Shown here one piece after another: positions 12,214 through 24,086 of a stretch of DNA of 64,000 nt. Within the stretch, counting starts at the first letter, position 1. Each line of letters starts with the position of its first letter. The position numbers were made by a program, and so were the translations under genes. The stretch is from Temnothorax longispinosus (taxonomy: Eukaryota; Arthropoda; Insecta; Hymenoptera; Formicidae), in the NCBI RefSeq assembly GCF_030848805.1, contig NC_092358.1, positions 16,671,138 to 16,735,137 of the forward strand. Reading direction: 5' to 3'. The notes below the pieces were generated by a model. It saw only the letters and a program-made list of their open reading frames with translations. It was not told where the DNA came from and made no database searches.

Positions 12214-12340
12214 GGGCGCGTTCAGCAGACTAAGCCGCTGAGTAGCAGTCGAACGTGATTGGCTCTTACTTTTAGAACCAACCAATCAACGCATAGTGTT
12301 GATAAGACGAACTCAACAGTTGTGTCTGCTGAACGCGGCC
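12214..12340. mobile_element. Hairpin MITE with 3-bp AAT duplication
   Basis: The left end gggcgcgttcagcagac is matched inverted at the right end (gtctgctgaacgcggcc). The bases aat lie just outside each end. The interior carries tgattggctcttac, a phrase shared in diverged form with the MITE at 58519-58664. At 127 bp it has no coding capacity; it would depend on a transposase supplied elsewhere. A 3-bp duplication is compatible with PIF/Harbinger-type movement, but the family is inferred. Confidence 0.65.
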
Positions 12341-12460
12341 AATGTTAGAAAAAGGATGGAGACAGCGTAGCATTTGTTTGCAGCGAGCACCCGCTTACTC
12401 GCACGCTGCGATTCTCCGCGCGCGAGCCGAAAAATCCTATACAGTTTATAGCACTCCCCA

Positions 12461-12850
12461 GGAAATTCTACCCCTGTTTTATATACAATTTTTTAAGATT
12501 TGGTCAATTATTTCCCGAAAAGTTGGAAAAATACCGGTTCCAAAAAAGATCGGTAACGAAAAATTATACACTTCATATCACTTCCCGGAAAATTCTACCC
12601 CTGTTTCATATATAATTCTGTGAGATTCCGTCAATTATTTCCCAAAAAATTGAAGAAATTAGAAAAACCGGTTTCCAGAAGATCGGTAACGAAAAACTAT
12701 ACACCCTATAGCACTCCACGGGAAATTCTACCCTTACTTCATATACAATACTTTCAAAATCGGTCCAATAGTTTCTAAGATTACCCCGAACAACAGTACA
12801 AACGACAGTAAATACGACTTTTTTTACTAAATTGCGTGTAGCCACTAAAA
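12461..12850. repeat. Tandem repeat, about 126-134 bp period, roughly three copies
   Basis: The phrase ggaaattctaccc recurs at 12461, 12587 and 12721, each followed by an atatacaa-like stretch and, in the first two complete units, by gatcggtaacgaaaaa. Copies are moderately diverged. Confidence 0.75.
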
Positions 12851-14095
12851 TAAAAGTTCAAAAAAATATTTCCCATATACAGTCTTAAAGTTTAAGACCC
12901 AAGCTACAACATCCCATAAGTTATTTTCTCAAAAAAAAAATGTTTTTCTATTACTTTTTCGACTTTGAAAATAGAGAAATTTTCATATTTTCTGGTTCGA
13001 CATTTATTTTTATGTACTTTTTTGAAAAATACACCTGCTTAATATTTTGTTTTTCAAATAAAACATGTATCATCTTAAAGTACATATTTTCAGCTTTAAA
13101 AAACCCTGTTATTAAATTTCAATATCTATTTCCTAAGCAATAATATCTGCAGTCAAACTTGTTGATCAATTTTGAAATAACGAAATTTCAAGAAAACCAT
13201 CAACTTTGAGGTCCCAACTTTTAAAAAATAAATTTTTGTAATTTTTTTCACTTATTGCATGTTATCAGCACATATTTTAAGAATATAATGCTTTAATTTA
13301 GAAGTGAAAATCTGCAAATTTAAATAAATGGCAATGATATTAGTAAAATAAGTCAAAAATTTCACATCGCCTCTCTTCAAATTCGATTTAAATATACTCA
13401 AAATACTTTCTCAATTTTTCTAAACCACTTGAAAATTAGTAAATTACGTCTACTTTCGAATGCTTTTTGTAAAATTTGATTCTATCGATCCAATCAAAAG
13501 TTACAACTCTTTTTAAAAAGTGCGCGCACGCCCGCGTACTGTGTAGGCGGCTTCACACGGGACGGCATCGACGCACTTTGAAGCGTTAATTAAAAAATTA
13601 TTACTCCTACACATATTAATATTAAGAAAACTTTAGATATGTTTCTTTAGTAAAATGTTCTCCTCTTTCGATTGGCATGGTTTATTTTTTCATAAAATTA
13701 ATGTTTTTTTAGTTATACTAAAAAAATCGATTTTTTCGGTATTTTTTGTTAAATAAAACATTTAGCACAGGGTTTACGTTGGTAAACTTTTGGGACATGT
13801 TTTCTGAAACCCAAAAGAACACTTTCCAAAAAAGTTTACTCTTCGAGGAGAAATTTCCAAGTGTTTTCCTACATTGACTGGACTAACTATAAATGAATTC
13901 TAATTAAAGAAATCAAGAATAATATCATTTTAAGTTAATATTCATATGGAGTACATTAATCTGAATGTCAAGTCATTAAATTATAACGCAAGAATGTTAT
14001 AGTGATTTTTAAAAGAAGTGTAATCGTAATCTAAAGGATATTCAATCATCGATAGATTGAGCTAACATCACAGTATTTATCATACATTAAACCAT
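12851..14095. other. Gene-free AT-rich stretch
   Basis: The DNA consists of long A/T runs with a short GC-rich patch at 13518-13570. The phrase aaaaaaatcgattttttc near 13722 resembles the one near 35650, suggesting a diverged copy of the repeat that surrounds the BEL element. No gene is seen. Confidence 0.4.
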
Positions 14096-14215
14096 GCACA
14101 TATCAAATACATTTGATTACATGATTCACGCAGATGCATCATTACACATCAGAACATACACGTATCAATTACAATTGATTACATGATTCACGCTGATGCA
14201 TCGTTATGCATAGTA
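14096..14215. repeat. Two-copy tandem duplication of about 63 bp
   Basis: A unit containing ttgattacatgattcacg and gatgcatc occurs at about 14110-14160 and again at 14173-14215, with a few substitutions. It lies about 300 bp upstream of the perfect hairpin at 14513. Confidence 0.65.
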
Positions 14216-14512
14216 ATTAATCGCGTTGATTAATCTTATACTTACAAGTAAGAAGATATGAAAAAATACGAACGGTATTTTGGAACTCGAAAGGTCGCCA
14301 AAGAAATGTGAAATCAACGCAATACAATACGAATATCATTAAAATTGATAATGACTGAGTTTCTGTCACAATAATGAAAGTCATAAGGATGAGAACCGTC
14401 TGTTCTCGCAATCTCTGTTCGTACATAAGAGAACTGAATGTTCTCAGAAGATCTGGATGAGATCGATGTCATGCGCATGAATCGTATGAGTTCGTTATGA
14501 ACGATGTTTCTT

Positions 14513-14659
14513 CCCAGTGAACACAATGCAACATGTAACGTACAGGTTAGTTGTAATTTCCTACTCAACAATATAACACACGTGTTACATTGCATTTATA
14601 TTGTTGAGTAGGAAATTACAACTAACCTGTACGTTACATGTTGCATTGTGTTCACTGGG
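14513..14659. mobile_element. Perfect 64-bp-arm hairpin (MITE-like)
   Basis: Arms 14513-14576 and 14596-14659 are exact reverse complements, starting cccagtgaacac, with a 19-base loop. Immediately outside, a flank containing atgaatcgtatgag and cgatgtttct occurs on both sides (about 14479-14510 and 14681-14714), so the hairpin also sits between two copies of a local repeat. No clear target duplication was found. Perfect arms imply recent formation or gene conversion. Confidence 0.85.
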
Positions 14660-15554
14660 TTATTGAAAGTTGAACTGTTATGAATCGTATGAGCTCGTTA
14701 TGAGCGATGTTTCTGCAACCAAGAGATATAGTTACTTCTCAAACTCACATCTCTGGTTTCATAGAAACATTACTGAAATACCTTATTGAAAGTTGAACTG
14801 TTCTCGGAACAGACAGAGAGTTGGCTCTCACGGATTTGTGATGTCAGCGTCGGCATTACAAACTTGGCTTTCATTGACTTGTGATGTCAGTGTCGACATC
14901 ACAAACTCTCCTGTTCGACCGCAGATGCTGGTCATGACACGTTGTCGTGAAGAAAGAGATCCTTGTATGAGCTCTGTATTTGATTCAGAGGATGTAGAGG
15001 GTCGTCAACAGCCTTGAGGTGTCGGTCAGACAACGTTTGACAGTAATTGTAAACAATTGCTTTACAATTTTATAACTCAATCAACGGACTCGACTCGAAA
15101 TTATAAACGTGTGACCGGCCCGAACTTTCGAGAAAGAATGGCGAAAACCGACGCGCTGAGAAACGATCGTCTCTTCGTCTTCTCCGGCCACATCGCGGAA
15201 AATCGGAAGTGCGCGTTGGAGACAACGCCAAGCGCCGCTTGGTTACAACGCCACGAGTCGCTGTAGAATTGATTTATCGACATAGTGGTTGATACAATGG
15301 CGCTCTGCCTCTCCTCGCGATTTCACAGTACGCGGTTATTTCAAACATGGAGCAATTTGCAGCTGATCCGCTTGGAATGTACTCTGTCTTTTATGTTTGG
15401 CTTTTACGTAGCAATCGCGCAGTTGCTTCCATCTTTTGCACTAATTCCAAATTATTCTCTTGTTCTGTATTTAAAGAAAATTACACAACTTTACTTTTTC
15501 AGATCGCAACTCGAAGTTATTGTATTATACACCGTTTTAAACTGAATTTTGAGA
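14660..15554. other. Gene-free stretch with short repeats
   Basis: The phrase ttattgaaagttgaactgtt occurs at 14660 and 14783. A twofold gatgtcag motif lies at 14839 and 14883. Open frames at 15057-15266 and 15285-15580 overlap one another and show no recognisable protein features. Confidence 0.4.
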
Positions 15555-16305
15555 GTGCAAGCCATCGCTTCTTCCAGTAACTCATCCAGTTTTTTGATTA
15601 TCCTTCTTTTATTAGGGCTATTAGTCTTCGACCTTTTAGAATTCCTCCAATCAGTATTTGAGGCGTCGATCGTGACAATAAACGGTTAGTAAAATCGGCG
15701 TATTGGAGAATGGAGCCGGAATTTAGTAAAATTAAATAACTTATGTCAACTTATTGTCAATGAACTGCGTGTCGAATATTTTTCGTTTTTGAAACACCGT
15801 TCTAGTTTTGTTAAATTGATATATATATATACCTATGTTCGGTCTAGACACCGATTTTTTAACTAAGTCGTATTTTAAAACACTCACAGCAGTAACTATC
15901 GCATAAGATGGCATTTCACGTGTATTACAGCATAGTCTGTTTATTATTAGAGTATGGAATAGACAAAAGTCATGATCTGGAGCATAGCACCTTTTACAAG
16001 TATACGAAGGCATTCTCGTGTTCCGGTTTTCATGCAAAAATAGCGTCATTCTTTAACAGATTAGTGAGTGGTTTCGCAAATTTTAGAGAAATTCGTAATA
16101 ATTTGCGGTTATATTCTGCTAAGTTTAAGAATTGTTTGATATTTTTCGCGTTTTTTGGTCGAGGTAAGTGTTGAACGGCCTCAATCTTTTTCAGATCAGG
16201 TTTCATTTCTGCTTCAGATATGACGTGACCAAGGTAGGTTACTTCTTTACATAAAAACTCGCGTTTATCTGGCTGTAGACGCAGTCTTGGCATGGAATGC
16301 CCCAT
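15555..16305 (-). pseudogene. Ty3/gypsy reverse transcriptase fragment (open at 16036-16305)
   Basis: The minus-strand frame at 16305-16030 encodes the end of a Ty3/gypsy reverse transcriptase: a CEFL-like KREFLCKEV, then YLGHVISE, a KKIEAVQ segment, PRPKNAKNIKQFL and FAKPLTNLLK. This order is typical of the palm-thumb border of the family. After a stop at 16034 the next motif (KPEHENAF) continues at once, and further decayed remains run toward 15840. The catalytic YxDD portion upstream and the RNase H downstream are absent. The sequence at 15555-15640 resembles the repeat at 3300-3360 and could be a remnant of the same element's LTR. It is non-functional. Confidence 0.8.
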
Positions 16306-16320
16306 ATACTTTTTTTTCTA

Positions 16321-17069
16321 GGGTTAGTTCTGCTATATGTATATATATATACAGAGTTCAATATCCAAAATGGTCTGGGAGTTGTTTATACACTTTCAGT
16401 ATATAAGAATAATAGCTAGTATGGAGACTAACATCATATTATTTTTTAGGAATTGGTGTATGCTGAATTTTGTGTTAGCCATTATATTTGCTTTATACAT
16501 ACACAGAGAGAAAGGTTTCTTTAGGTTTATGTTTTTTTTTAAATTTGATTTTTAATCGTCTTTTAACTTTGAGTTAGTTCTGCTATATGTATATATATAC
16601 AGAGTTCAATATCCAAAATGGTCTGGGAGTTGTTTATACACTTTCAGTATATAAGAATAATAGCTAGTATGGAGACTAACATCATATTATTTTTTAGGAA
16701 TTGGTGTATGCTGAATTTTGTGTTAGCCATTATATTTGCTTTATACATACATAGAGAGAAAGGTTTCTTTAGGTTTATGTTTTTTTTTTAATTTGATTTT
16801 TAATCGTCTTTTAACTTTGAGTTAGTTCTGCTATATGTATATATATACAGAGTTCAATATCCAAAATGGTCTGGGAGTTGTTTATACACTTTCAGTATAT
16901 AAGAATAATAGCTAGTATGGAGACTAACATCATATTATTTTTTAGGAATTGGTGTATGCTGAATTTTGTGTTAGCCATTATATTTGCTTTATACATACAC
17001 AGAGAGAAAGGTTTCTTTAGGTTTATGTTTTTTTTTTTAATTTGATTTTTAATCGTCTTTTAACTTTGA
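16321..17069. repeat. Threefold tandem repeat, period about 248-250 bp
   Basis: Units start at 16321, 16571 and 16819, each opening with g(a/g)gttagttctgctatatg and ending before aactttga. The copies are nearly identical, differing mainly in lengths of T runs and a TA microsatellite. The first copy is open for 72 codons on the plus strand, but this is not preserved as a distinctive coding pattern and I do not call a gene. Confidence 0.9.
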
Positions 17070-18236
17070 TTTGATTTATTAAATAAAATCTCTACCTTCT
17101 ATTCGGGCAGCACCTTTATATGCAAAAGAGGTAGTCGGCGTTTCCTGCCCCTTGTTCGGAGAATGAATACGGCCTCTCTTTGCGCCTGGTAGTGAAGACT
17201 CGTTGGATCTACGCGCCAGGGTGATACGACGCTTAATTGACGGGTGGTACTGATGGCCCCGTATGATCGTTATGGAACCGTCATAGACAGTCATAGAAAA
17301 TTCAAGAGGCTGCCTGTTGTTAAATGACAATCGAAGATTATCAATATCAAACGCAATCAACAACTAATAGACCACAGCACGATTGACACCGTCAACAATA
17401 TCGTAATGTAACAATGACCTTAAAACCTTTAATCTCAACTCTTCCAATCATTTTATAGACAAGGGCAATATTTTATCTGTTAATTCACATCCAAACACTT
17501 AGTGCGTGCGTAAAGTCGCTAGGACTTACAGTTGCGATTTAGATTGTTTGTTTTGTTTCATTGTTGTGATCTTCACCGGACAACTGGGTTCCCGAGACGT
17601 TCCCGCCCGAGGTTCGTCCGCGGTTCTTGAGTGGTCTTGGTAGTGGTTTCTGTCGGCACGGTAACTTTGTGGTAGCACTTGACGCGTACAGAATTTAGTT
17701 TGATTGAGCAGAAAAAAAACAACGAGGCGCATCGAGACTGGCGATGATTATTTTTGAACTGTGCATGATGTCTCGCTGTCGTGGTTTATATAAGGTTCGA
17801 GGAATGGACTTTGTCATGGGATGTGTTCATTTTCTAGTGATTCATCTTGTTTTTCCGATGGTGACTTTCGTTATTGATTGATAAAAAAATGTTTATATTT
17901 TGGATTGAAACGTTAAGTTTCAAAATAGGTGATAGTGTGAACAGATGAAAGTCTCTATTGTCTTGCGTTTATTTGGACAGTATCTTTTATTATCTGGATT
18001 GAATTATTTTTCAGGAATTTTGTTTGGGAAATCTTTGACATACGGCGGTGCCGATTATTGACCGGCGGTAGCAGAATTTACAAGTAGATGGACTTTATTT
18101 TGTTTGACTTTTTAGGTCTGACAAGGTTATCTCTCATGATTTCACGATTATAAAATAAATATTAATAATGCTCGACAACCTTTATTTTTTAATTATAACT
18201 CGATTCTTATTCCAAAGATAATTCTATTAGGTTCCT
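17070..18236. repeat. LTR-like dispersed repeat region, no gene
   Basis: The part near 17780-17870 shares phrases with 3090-3340 (for example gggatgtgtt, tgattcatcttgttttt). The frames at 17079-17363 and 17526-17732 on the minus strand are short and unrecognised. I infer pieces of an old LTR element. Confidence 0.35.
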
Positions 18237-19075
18237 ATGAAAGAAGGAAATTATGGAGTCCGCAGGACGTAACATTTCTCCTGACGTATAATGGCCGTGG
18301 CATATAGATAAGAAACTTAAGCAGTAAGACTTAAGCAGTAAGCAAATTGATTAATCAGTCAACTATTCTCGAAAACTTAAGATAGTTACCGGTCAACTTG
18401 TTTACTGCTTAAGTTTTTTTTGTGATGGTTTTTACTGCTGTTATATAAGATGCTGCCGTAAAAATGCCGCAGCACCTTCTCGAATTAATCTATGCATGAT
18501 AATCCAATGACTTCGACATGTCAATCGATGGATTGATATGATTGATGACTGTAGTTTAAATATAATTGACGACTGTAGGTTGAATATATTAAATATTACA
18601 AGATTTTTAAAATTTATTTTTTTACATTTTTTAAATGTTACATTTATACCGAATAATATAACTGTGCAAAATTAAATGAACATTAACATAATTATAATGA
18701 AATGGCCGTCGCGTTTTTCTTCAAGTACATAAGAAAACTTAAAAAATATGTCCAATGAAAGATCTAAAAAGAGTTCTTTAAAAGCTTTCAGCAAATTTCT
18801 AATAAAAGGAATCCTGAAACAGATAAATACAAAAAAACCCCTAAAAAATTCTACTAAAACAAATTTTTCTAAAAAGAGAATTCTGTGTATAATTCTTAAT
18901 ACTAAAGTAGATAGATCAAAGCAATTAGCAAAGTACTTGATTATGTATTAACTTTATTATATAATTAATTATGTATATACAACAAATTTTATTTAAAAGG
19001 ATATTCTAGATCGCTACCAGATTTTCGCAGAAAAAGGAAATTGTGGAGTTCGCGGGGCGTAACAATTTTTTTACA
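18237..19075. repeat. Direct repeats of about 40 bp, 790 bp apart
   Basis: A phrase ggaaattatggagtccgcag at 18246 recurs as ggaaattgtggagttcgcgg at 19036, each followed by gacgtaaca or ggcgtaaca. Between them, an imperfect inverted pair of acttaagcagtaa-like motifs occurs at 18316-18345 and 18400-18416. The direct pair may be the ends of two LTR copies. No gene is seen. Confidence 0.5.
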
Positions 19076-19726
19076 TCAGTATGGTGTTTTTTCACTCTGG
19101 TTTTAAGTTGCATTTTTGTTTGTCCCACACATATTGCTCACAATCTTTGCAAGAAATTTTGTACATTACGTCACTGTGAGACATCAAATCAAGTTTGTCT
19201 TATCCACTTTCAATACATTTAAAAAAAATGGGAAGAAGAGTTATTTAGGAATTATGTTTTCTAACTACTTCAAAGAATTTTGTAGAAATGGTTTTTACAT
19301 AAGGGACAGTAAGGAATTTTTTGTTTCTCGTTTAGCATTTTTCTTCTTGCCATAAAAATGCTCCTGTTAAATCTACAATTAAAAGTAGAAATATAAACGG
19401 AAGAGAATACTCGCTATGTATAAAAGAATTTGAATAATAAATTCCAGGTCCTTGTAGTAGAACCGAAGGGTAAAATAAATAAAATCTTGTCCACTAGTAA
19501 AAAAATGACACATTGTAAGAAAGAAGACGAGAGTGAAAATTTAAATATCATAATCATGACATCGAAGAAGTTAAGACGATTATTAACTTCAATTTTGATA
19601 GTCAAATGTAGTCTATTATAGAATAAATTACAGATCTCGAGAATGTTAAATTGTTCAGGTGAGGCAACAAAAAACTATTATCTACATATTTAAAATAAAA
19701 AGGTAAAGTAAAGGATTTGTGACAAG
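19076..19726. other. Gene-free AT-rich stretch
   Basis: Short open frames on both strands overlap and show no domain. Nothing else was recognised before the LTR copy beginning at about 19727. Confidence 0.4.
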
Positions 19727-20920
19727 TTGTAACGATGCATTCCGAAAATGCATCATTTTCGGCAACTATCAGCCGGATACAGCCTGACTGAATAACTGCC
19801 GGACAAGAAAAGGCGTGAAAAAGGCGCCCACTTTATTTTTAAAACCCTCCGCGCATTGAAAAGTCGTGAAAGATTGACCGAACGCCGGTCTCTGCTCGTC
19901 GCTTCGAACGGAAACGAGGGAGTGCCGCCGAGCGAGATTGCGGCGCCAGGGACCATAATTCCGTACCGTTTCGATCGCGTGCCCTGGCATCTCGCATTTG
20001 CCGGTGAAGGCATCGGGATCCGGCAGTTCGAGGGCGTATAAAAGACCGTAGTTTTCGATAGCAATCAGGTTTACTGGCTAGTAGCTAGATCTCATCCGAC
20101 CTTCCGCTGAACTCACATCCTGTATCCAATCCAGAGAATAAAATACCATCGGGGTAGAGTATTCTTCGTCTGAGTATTCCGCCGACCGTTCTCGGCAATC
20201 GACACGACCCGAACCTATTCCAGATACTAGCTCCGAGTAGATAAGAAAACAGGATTGGAGTGTTTCCTGTCTCTGTCGAGCATTCTCAGCAATCGACTTC
20301 GACCGATCCTACCGTGCGACACCGTTGTATAGTGGTGGAGAAGTTTCTGTCTTTGGCGTGCATTCGTGGTCACAGCTATCAAGCGCACTAATCGATCACC
20401 CGTTTTATCATAACAAACGTCGAACGTATTTCGTGCTGCCCTCGTGGTCACGGAACGCATCCGAGACTCGCTCAAAACGCGGAAATACTAGCGCTCGCGG
20501 CTCATACATCGCCATGACCACCGATCCGTACGTCATTCTTACCCACCGGGGGACTATTTAACATCAAATCTGCAATGGGGGCAAGGTGTGGACTGAACTA
20601 TCCTTGCATCTCTTCTGCGATTATCTATCGAATATCAACTAATACCTTGTATATTTAGTACACGCGATAGCACAGACCGAGAGATCAACACTAAGATCTG
20701 CGCCATGCGCGTCAAAGGACCGCCACGTGAAACACACGACAACTACCGCTAGAGCATGATTGTTACACACCGTACATCCGCGTTTCTTCCGCGACACTCT
20801 TTCTTATGTAAATGTATTACGCGTAATAAATCACTTATTGTAATTACTGATACCAACGTCTACGTGTCTCTGGATCTACCTTTTGGAACCTGAATTCTGA
20901 CGAGTTTGTTCGCGTCTGAG
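19727..20920 (+). repeat. Upstream LTR copy of the eroded gypsy element
   Basis: It begins tgtaacgatgcattccg and matches the region from 25321 onward in several blocks: gccggtc(t/c)c, gcggcgcc(a/g)gg/gaccataattc, cgacccgaacctattccag and the stretch around ggtggag. An AATAAA signal at about 20825 followed by cacttattgtaatta is shared. The 3' end is set where similarity fades after cgagtttgttcgcg. Confidence 0.6.
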
Positions 20921-20949
20921 CAGAAACTGGTCTGTACCGAGAGACACTG

Positions 20950-21625
20950 AAGCGGTTTAATTAAAGGATATCAAGACAGAAGATATATTGGCTGAGCTCA
21001 TTATCAAATTAGAAATTTTCGGCATTGAAATCGAATGGGCATTGGATGATCTGAGCCGTCCTATGAGCACGTTTATGTTCCAAAACCTGAACATGTTCCG
21101 AGCGCCGTGTACCAAGAGTGCGGCACCCAGTGCACTAACCATCCTGGTGCAACCACCTGAAATTGCGTCACTCGAAGAATCATACGAAAAAATTATGAAC
21201 CAGTTTCGCAAGTGGAGCTATCCTTTTGATTAAAAAGATCCAACAGATTCCGTCTTGCTTTTTTTTATAAAGACTTGACGAATTAAAAACTGAACCGTAG
21301 CTACTACGCAGATTTCCCAAGTTATTGAAAAAAAGCTTTGCTATGCACATTGAACAACAGTGCAAAACTCAGCGGGCTACGCTGAAACCAATTCCGACCG
21401 CTGCCGTCACTTACAATTGCAATAAGTATTGCTGGCAATATTTATAAGCAACAAGGGCACACTCGTTTCGATTGTCAGCGCATCCCACGTAAGTTTTGTT
21501 CACAATGTGGCAAGGATGGAAGACTGAACAAGGAATGCCACCCGTTGCTGGGAAATGCCGCTCGGGACGGGGAGAAAGCGGCCGCACCCTTGTCCAACCA
21601 GTAAAAATATACCGAGATCGCATCT
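20950..21625 (+). pseudogene. Gag remnant with CCHC zinc knuckles
   Basis: The plus strand at about 20976-21233 is open and gives a Gag-like helical segment. At 21440-21545 a second frame contains GHTRFDC followed by FCSQCGKDG and KEC, two retroelement zinc-knuckle motifs; the first cysteine of the first knuckle seems lost. These would bind packaging RNA in the virus-like particle. The pieces lie in different frames and the sequence between has stops. A frame of similar texture continues at 21815-21997. Its place directly after the upstream LTR copy supports the assignment. Confidence 0.6.
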
Positions 21626-21997
21626 AGTCGTCAACGCCCGTCAACTCCAGCTGTTGGATTTTTCTGTAAGAGAAACTTTTGGCCAAGTGCACCTGGCGGA
21701 CGGGATGAGCACTTCGATCCAGAGTTTTGTCACGTCTCCTCATTCTAGGATAAACTATTACAGGTCCCAGATACTGCCCATGCTGGATAACGAAATGCTG
21801 GTAATTTTCGATTTGTGGACCAGAACATGGTATGCCATGCCGCTACTGCCGATAATGTTATACCGAGACACGCCACATTTGCATCTGGTCAGGCTAGCGC
21901 TGGCCACGCCGAAGCGGATCTTATGCGAGGAGCTCGCCCAGTTCCAGGACTTTCCTCTGAGGACCGACAGACAGGATTAAATATGTCATTCGCGTAA

Positions 21998-23229
21998 AAA
22001 CGGAGGTACTCATTAAACAAAGGTACCGGCCACGGAACCCAGCTATTATAGATAGGTTACTGCCTGTACAGTTTGTGTGCGTGGTTTCTCCACCGACTAG
22101 TGCGCGGCATCGCCGCCAAATAGTTCGTCAAAAGTGCTTTGTGGTGAAGGCACCCGAAACGTTCCTTAAGTCGCACGGGTGATTACTCGTGCGTTCTCCC
22201 CGCTCCACTGGAAGAAGCACGACTCCAGACTCTGATTCGCCAAGGGCGCTAAACCGCCACCGTCAAGAGTGATCTTCCTGTTCACTAGGTGAGCCCGCCT
22301 CCGATCACTGTTTTCGCATCGCGTTCGCGATCGTCGTCTGTCTCGTGATCAAGATATCCGCCGCTCGACCGCAAGATCTCCGTCGCAAGAGCATCTATTC
22401 GATGCTCGTCAAGATTTCCGTCTCGCGTTTGCGGCAGACAACAGACGACTCAAGATTTCCGATCGAATCGAATTTCGACAGTGTTAAGTGACAAGGATGT
22501 TCAACGTCGAGTCCCAGGTACGATTCATTCCAGTTCACGGAAGTTGTTCTTATCTGCAACACTCTCTTAGTTTCGCGCTCTATCTGAGTGGTTCCGGCAT
22601 AATCGCGTTCCGCGGAATCTCCAGCCGAGCATGAAACAACTATTAATGGCATGTTCCGAGAAATCGCGTGTTACGTCTGAAACTGTCCAAACTTTTTTAA
22701 CGCACAAGGCCGGACAAAGTAAATCGGGAATACTCTATCTAACCGTCGAATGACTTTGGTAACAGGTCTCCATTGTGGGACTGCTTTCGCAATCCAGCAA
22801 GGGTTGCAATCCACATGCAATCCACATGTGGTTATTAAACATACAGGACCGTTTCACCAAGTGAGTGGAGATGAGGGCGCCACGATAACGAATATCCTTT
22901 GCAGTCTCACCGAGGCCGTTGTACTCCGACATGGATAATCTTAAAGAAATCTTGTCGGACAACAGCACTCAGCTAAAAGCCGCGAAATTAATCGATATAC
23001 CTAAATACTTTGAGACCTCAGAATCCAATACCGATTCACGCCGGTATACGCTCTCCAGTGTAACCCGGTTAAACAAACCATTTAGATTATGATCTCTCAA
23101 TACGAAGACATCGCAAATGAGACAAGCACTTTGCGGAATTAAAATTCGCATTTAATACTCATTGCACGACATAATGGGTTACATATCTATGTATTTAAAT
23201 TATGGACGGAAACTTTGCCGATCTATTGA
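21998..23229. other. Interior of the eroded gypsy element, no recognisable domain
   Basis: GC-richer DNA with many short overlapping frames, probably deleted and mutated pol. I could not recognise reverse transcriptase, RNase H or the integrase catalytic core in any frame. Confidence 0.4.
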
Positions 23230-23526
23230 ACCAGCTAGACAAGTCTACATGCTAACCGAACTACGCCGAAAGCTCGAAAACGCATATGAATTAGTATGCA
23301 TAAAGGCATGAGCCTTTCATATTGCCAGGAATGCCACTACAATATACGTTACTGGGATTGGAGACCAAAGATCGATGACCAAGTTTGGAGACATGATCAT
23401 CCGCTTTCCGGTAAAGAAGCAGCTTTTAATACTAAATTGGCCTCGAAATTTATCGGCCCGCGTTTAAGATCCAATTCAAATAATCTCACTGATGATCACA
23501 AACCTGAGGAGTCGGCATGTTCATAA
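23230..23526 (+). pseudogene. Ty3/gypsy integrase C-terminal fragment
   Basis: Around 23230-23280 a frame shows the end of an integrase linker (QVYMLTELRRKLENAYE). The next frame (23296-23526) contains YNIRYWDWRPKI, then VWRHDHPLS, AAFNTKLASKFIGP and a short tail. This block, with its DWRP, W-(K/R)-HPLS and KLA-KF-GP landmarks, is characteristic of the C-terminal domain of gypsy-type integrases that contacts target DNA. A frameshift separates the two pieces and the catalytic DDE core is absent. Confidence 0.75.
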
Positions 23527-24086
23527 AAAAGACTTAAAAAGCGCCCGTACCGATCAGCAGCCTGACATGAACGATCGATGTCGACGTCATTGCGCCGTAA
23601 ATAATTTACAATTCAGTCAAGGAATAACAATGCATCAACAAAGCAGTAACCATGCGGGACGAACTCTACCGTCACCTGCTTTCAAGTTCGTTACTAGTGA
23701 TCATTTGAGTCAACCTGCGACACCGAAAATCTGCCGCGTGACGACGGAAAGTTACCGTTCTCGCTATTGACGAACGTTGAGCATGGTATTTTTGAACCAG
23801 AGCAGACTCACCACCGCTAGTCGCTCCAACCGCTCCGCTAAAATCGGAGAAACCGAAATCGGTGTCGAAGATAGGCATGATCATAAAACGATCAGACGCG
23901 GCTAACTGGCAGAAGCAAGCGTGTCTACTCACACCATCACCGTCTGAAGAAGATGACCAATTCATCAAAGCAAGAAAGACCGATCCTAAAATCAGATAGG
24001 GTAATGAAGCCACTACCGCCGCTACCAATTGAGCTTGGGACGATTGTCGATGTCCCATATTTTGCGGCTCATGTATCTAGCCAGTA
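23527..24086. other. 3' interior of the gypsy element, no gene
   Basis: A minus-strand frame of 128 codons at 23672-24058 is antisense to the element and shows no domain. The remainder is probably untranslated 3' sequence of the retroelement. Confidence 0.35.
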
